DNA from: Nitrospira sp.
GTDB lineage: Bacteria; Nitrospirota; Nitrospiria; Nitrospirales; Nitrospiraceae
Direction: 5' to 3'
DNA: 8,004 nucleotides
NCBI GenBank assembly: GCA_015904055.1
Contig: JABMDE010000060.1
Coordinates: 6,345-14,348, forward strand
Part shown: in pieces, positions 6,371 through 8,004 of the stretch
How positions within the stretch are numbered: the first letter of the stretch is position 1
How the letters are laid out: each line of letters begins with the position of its first letter
Position numbers and translations under genes: made by a program
The notes under the pieces: generated by a model
What the model was told of the DNA's origin: nothing
Seen by the model: the letters and a program-made list of their open reading frames with translations, nothing else
The model's database searches: none

Positions 6371-6410
6371 GACCAGGAAACGGCACACGGAGGAACAGAT
6401 CATCGCGGTT
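6369..6410 (+). pseudogene. IS3-family transposase orfA, first ~14 codons only
   Basis: The ATG at 6369 follows AGGAGGGGG and reads MTRKRHTEEQIIAV, the standard N-terminus of IS3-family OrfA (helix-turn-helix DNA-binding subunit). After this the peptide has no transposase similarity. It runs on in the wrong frame through the LpoB-like gene to a TGA at 6495-6497, which would give a meaningless 42-residue product. The expected continuation after IIAV is a lysine- and glutamate-rich helix; its loss at about 6410 gives the breakpoint to within a few bases. Confidence 0.7.
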
Positions 6411-6843
6411 GCAGTACCCGTGGCTTGGCAATTTTACCCAGACGAATCGGCGTCAGCCCGTGGTTGTGGTCGGAACCGTGCTGAACAGCAGCCATGAACA
6501 TATCAGCGTGCAGACTTTCATCACGGATTTGGAACGTGAGCTCACGAACTCTCAGAAGGTCACGTTCGTTGCCGGGAAGGGCGAGAGGGACGAGATCCGG
6601 ACCGAACGAAAAGAACAGGCGGTGCATGCCCGTGAAGAAACGCAGAAGGCTCCGGGAAAAGAGACGGGGGCTGATTACATGATGAAGGGCATCATCGCGA
6701 CGATCCTCGACGAAGCCGACGGGACCAAGGCGGTGTTTTATCAAGTTGATCTTCAGATGATCGACCTCGAAAGTAACGCGAAGGTCTGGTATGGACAGAA
6801 GAAGATCAAGAAAGTCGTCGAAAAGAAGCGGACAGTCTTTTAG
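6409..6843 (+). CDS. lpoB: LpoB-like penicillin-binding-protein activator, 5'-truncated
   Basis: LpoB is an outer-membrane lipoprotein that reaches through the periplasm to switch on PBP1B for peptidoglycan synthesis. The 144 residues from TTG 6409 cover the globular domain. Family-like segments are YPWLGNFTQTN (3-13), RQPVVVVGTVLNSSHEHI (15-32), GADYMMKGI (87-95), VFYQVDLQMIDLES (109-122) and KVWYGQKKIKK (125-135). The signal peptide, lipobox and linker are missing; the E. coli protein is about 213 residues. The upstream DNA is the IS remnant, whose orfA frame is +1 relative to this one. The TTG at 6409 straddles the junction and has no Shine-Dalgarno sequence, so the gene is probably not expressed as a lipoprotein and may be a pseudogene. 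Any product would stay in the cytoplasm. Other CsgG/LpoB-superfamily relatives are possible. Confidence 0.75.
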   Translation: MQYPWLGNFTQTNRRQPVVVVGTVLNSSHEHISVQTFITDLERELTNSQKVTFVAGKGERDEIRTERKEQAVHAREETQKAPGKETGADYMMKGIIATILDEADGTKAVFYQVDLQMIDLESNAKVWYGQKKIKKVVEKKRTVF

Positions 6844-6886
6844 GCTCAACGGATCCAGTTGTCTTTTAGGCTCAACGGATCCAGTT
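6835..6886 (+). repeat. Perfect 26-bp tandem duplication
   Basis: Bases 6835-6860 and 6861-6886 are identical, beginning GTCTTTTAGGCTC and ending GATCCAGTT. The next base, G6887, also repeats the first base of the unit. The first copy contains the LpoB-like stop codon TAG (6841-6843). The second copy puts a TAG (6867-6869) in the frame of the downstream lipoprotein gene and lengthens the gap between the genes by 26 bp. Perfect identity suggests a recent event. Confidence 0.95.
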
Positions 6887-6923
6887 GAACGCCTGTCTCT
6901 CACGCTTTGCCCACGGTGGTTGT

Positions 6924-8004
6924 GTGCGGTGGAGCGGTCCCACTTCAGTCTCCTATGCCTGCGTCCTTGCCGGACTGATTCTCCTGACCGGCTGCGGCCC
7001 TTCCGTTAATCGCTATCTTCTCATCGAACAAAGTCTGCTTGCAGGCGACCCTGCGATGGCAGCTTCTATCGTCGAACAAAACGAGAATGAGTATGGAGAA
7101 ACGAGCCGCCTTTTGTATGGAATGGATCGCGGTCTGACTCTTCAGCTGGCTGGAGACTATGGGCAAAGCAACATGGTGCTGGAACAGGCCGAAGAGGTTG
7201 TCGAGCGGCTCTACACCAGAACCATCCGTTCCGAAGCCGCTGCATTTCTGACCAACGACAATGCCTTGCCGTATGAAGGCGAGGCCTACGAACATGTCAT
7301 GATCAATGTGGTCAAGGCATTGAATTACGCGGTCCAGGGCAATTTGACGGAAGCGCTTGTAGAGGCGCGGCGCATCGACCATCGTCTGAACGTGCTTGGC
7401 GACCGGGTGAAAGAGCCGCGCAGCTATCGAAACGACGGATTTGCCCGCTATGTGAGCGGTATCTTGTACGAAGCGACCGGCGACCTCAATAATGCGTTCA
7501 TCGCCTATCGCAACGCATTCGAATCCTATGAGGCGATGCATGGGTGGTTGAGAATCCCGTCCCCTCCATCCTTGCGGGCCGATGTGCTGTGCATGGCTGA
7601 GGCACTTGGTCTGACGGCTGAATTCGAGAACTATCGGAATAAATTCCCCGATATCGAGTGGGAGCCGGCTTCGGCTCGCCAAGATCTCGCCCAAGTCGTC
7701 GTGATCAGCTATAATGGCCGCGCTCCACGGAAAGAGGATCGCTACCTCGACATCCCGATCAGTCTGGATGCATTGCAGCTGGTGTTGCTCAATCGGGGAT
7801 TCTCCCAATCCTCGCGTCAGCGGGATAGAGCCGTGGTGGACAGTGTGCTGTATGGGCTCAGCGGGCGCGTAGTGCGTGTCGCGCTTCCACGTCTCGTGCC
7901 ACAAAAGACGCGGGTGCCGTTTGAGACCGTGATACTGAAGGACGCGCAAGAGCGTGCGCTCACTGTTCGATCGGAGCCGGCGCAGAACGTGACGGCGTTG
8001 GCTG
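6924..8004 (+). CDS. TPR lipoprotein, COG3014-like (partial, runs off the window)
   Basis: The frame stays open to the window edge (360 codons plus one base from GTG 6924). Residues 1-24 form a lipoprotein signal, MRWSGPTSVSYACVLAGLIL followed by LTGC; Cys24 would be lipidated, and Gly25 does not signal inner-membrane retention. The mature part is helical with TPR-like pairs at about 30-100, 125-155 and 172-205. Family-like segments are DRGLTLQLAGDY (68-79), SEAAAFLTNDNALPYEGEAYE (103-123, read in two parts around FLTND), and EALVEARRID (143-152). These match my memory of COG3014 proteins, which often neighbour LpoB-like genes. The start is uncertain: GTG 6924 has GGTGG 4 nt upstream, and TTG 6885 in the second duplicate copy is an alternative with a longer head. 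A long antisense frame across it is only a shadow. The function of the family is not established. Confidence 0.8.
   Translation, partial: MRWSGPTSVSYACVLAGLILLTGCGPSVNRYLLIEQSLLAGDPAMAASIVEQNENEYGETSRLLYGMDRGLTLQLAGDYGQSNMVLEQAEEVVERLYTRTIRSEAAAFLTNDNALPYEGEAYEHVMINVVKALNYAVQGNLTEALVEARRIDHRLNVLGDRVKEPRSYRNDGFARYVSGILYEATGDLNNAFIAYRNAFESYEAMHGWLRIPSPPSLRADVLCMAEALGLTAEFENYRNKFPDIEWEPASARQDLAQVVVISYNGRAPRKEDRYLDIPISLDALQLVLLNRGFSQSSRQRDRAVVDSVLYGLSGRVVRVALPRLVPQKTRVPFETVILKDAQERALTVRSEPAQNVTALA

Larger units (their letters stand above)
6294..6410 (+). mobile_element. IS3-family insertion sequence, left-end remnant
   Basis: The segment opens with TGACCTTCCCCCCGAAAACT (from 6294), which has the TG start and C-run of IS3-family (IS407-like) terminal repeats. 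It continues through a typical 75-bp leader to the start of orfA at 6369. Similarity to the transposase ends around base 6410, where the LpoB-like coding sequence begins. The rest of orfA, all of orfB and the right inverted repeat are absent from the window. The element is dead and marks the left side of a deletion. The exact group needs a database comparison. Confidence 0.7.

Noticed and set aside
6182..6403. 73-codon minus-strand frame across the IS end
   Set aside because: It crosses the IS inverted repeat and the antisense of orfA, with no ribosome-binding site and no recognisable product.
6945..7949. 334-codon open frame on the minus strand
   Set aside because: It lies wholly antisense to the COG3014-like lipoprotein gene, which has clear family-like segments and a lipobox; the minus-strand peptide shows no recognisable motif.

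Overview
The window looks like chromosomal DNA of a Gram-negative (diderm) bacterium. The evidence is a lipoprotein signal, an LpoB-type outer-membrane activator relative, and several exported proteins. The overall style (moderately high GC, one AMP-forming acetyl-CoA synthetase, a caspase-like TPR protein) fits the Nitrospirota/Nitrospira group, but that placement is an impression; no marker gene here proves it.

Left part (1-2380). The window opens with the last 56 codons of a major-facilitator transporter, followed by riboflavin synthase (ribE) on the + strand. A strong GC-rich hairpin then separates ribE from a convergent minus-strand gene. That gene encodes an exported protein with coiled-coil segments, six degenerate ~15-residue YadA-head-like repeats and a polyglycine tail. 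A 243-bp spacer with an imperfect inverted repeat lies upstream of it.

Centre (2156-4474). On the minus strand, acetyl-CoA synthetase (acs, true start at 4275) is followed 5 nt later by a 74-residue two-helix membrane protein. This small gene has a TTG start, and its ribosome-binding site lies in the last two sense codons of acs, so the two are probably translationally coupled. The 199-bp divergent region holds a credible acs promoter and a possible promoter for the next gene.

Right part (4475-8004). On the + strand there is an exported caspase-fold/TPR protein. It keeps the catalytic His motif but has Pro where the catalytic Cys should be. A 439-bp gene-poor stretch follows, with a G10 tract. 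Then comes the left end of an IS3-family insertion sequence (inverted repeat plus the first ~14 codons of orfA), joined directly to an LpoB-like gene that has lost its 5' end. A perfect 26-bp tandem duplication covers the LpoB-like stop codon. The last gene, cut by the window edge, is a TPR lipoprotein of the COG3014 type, a family I recall as often neighbouring LpoB-like genes. The right part reads as an envelope-associated gene group damaged by an IS insertion and a later deletion.

The window mixes housekeeping genes with this damaged accessory region. The most interesting items are the pseudo-caspase, the IS/LpoB junction with the nearby duplication, and the repeat protein that lacks a membrane anchor.
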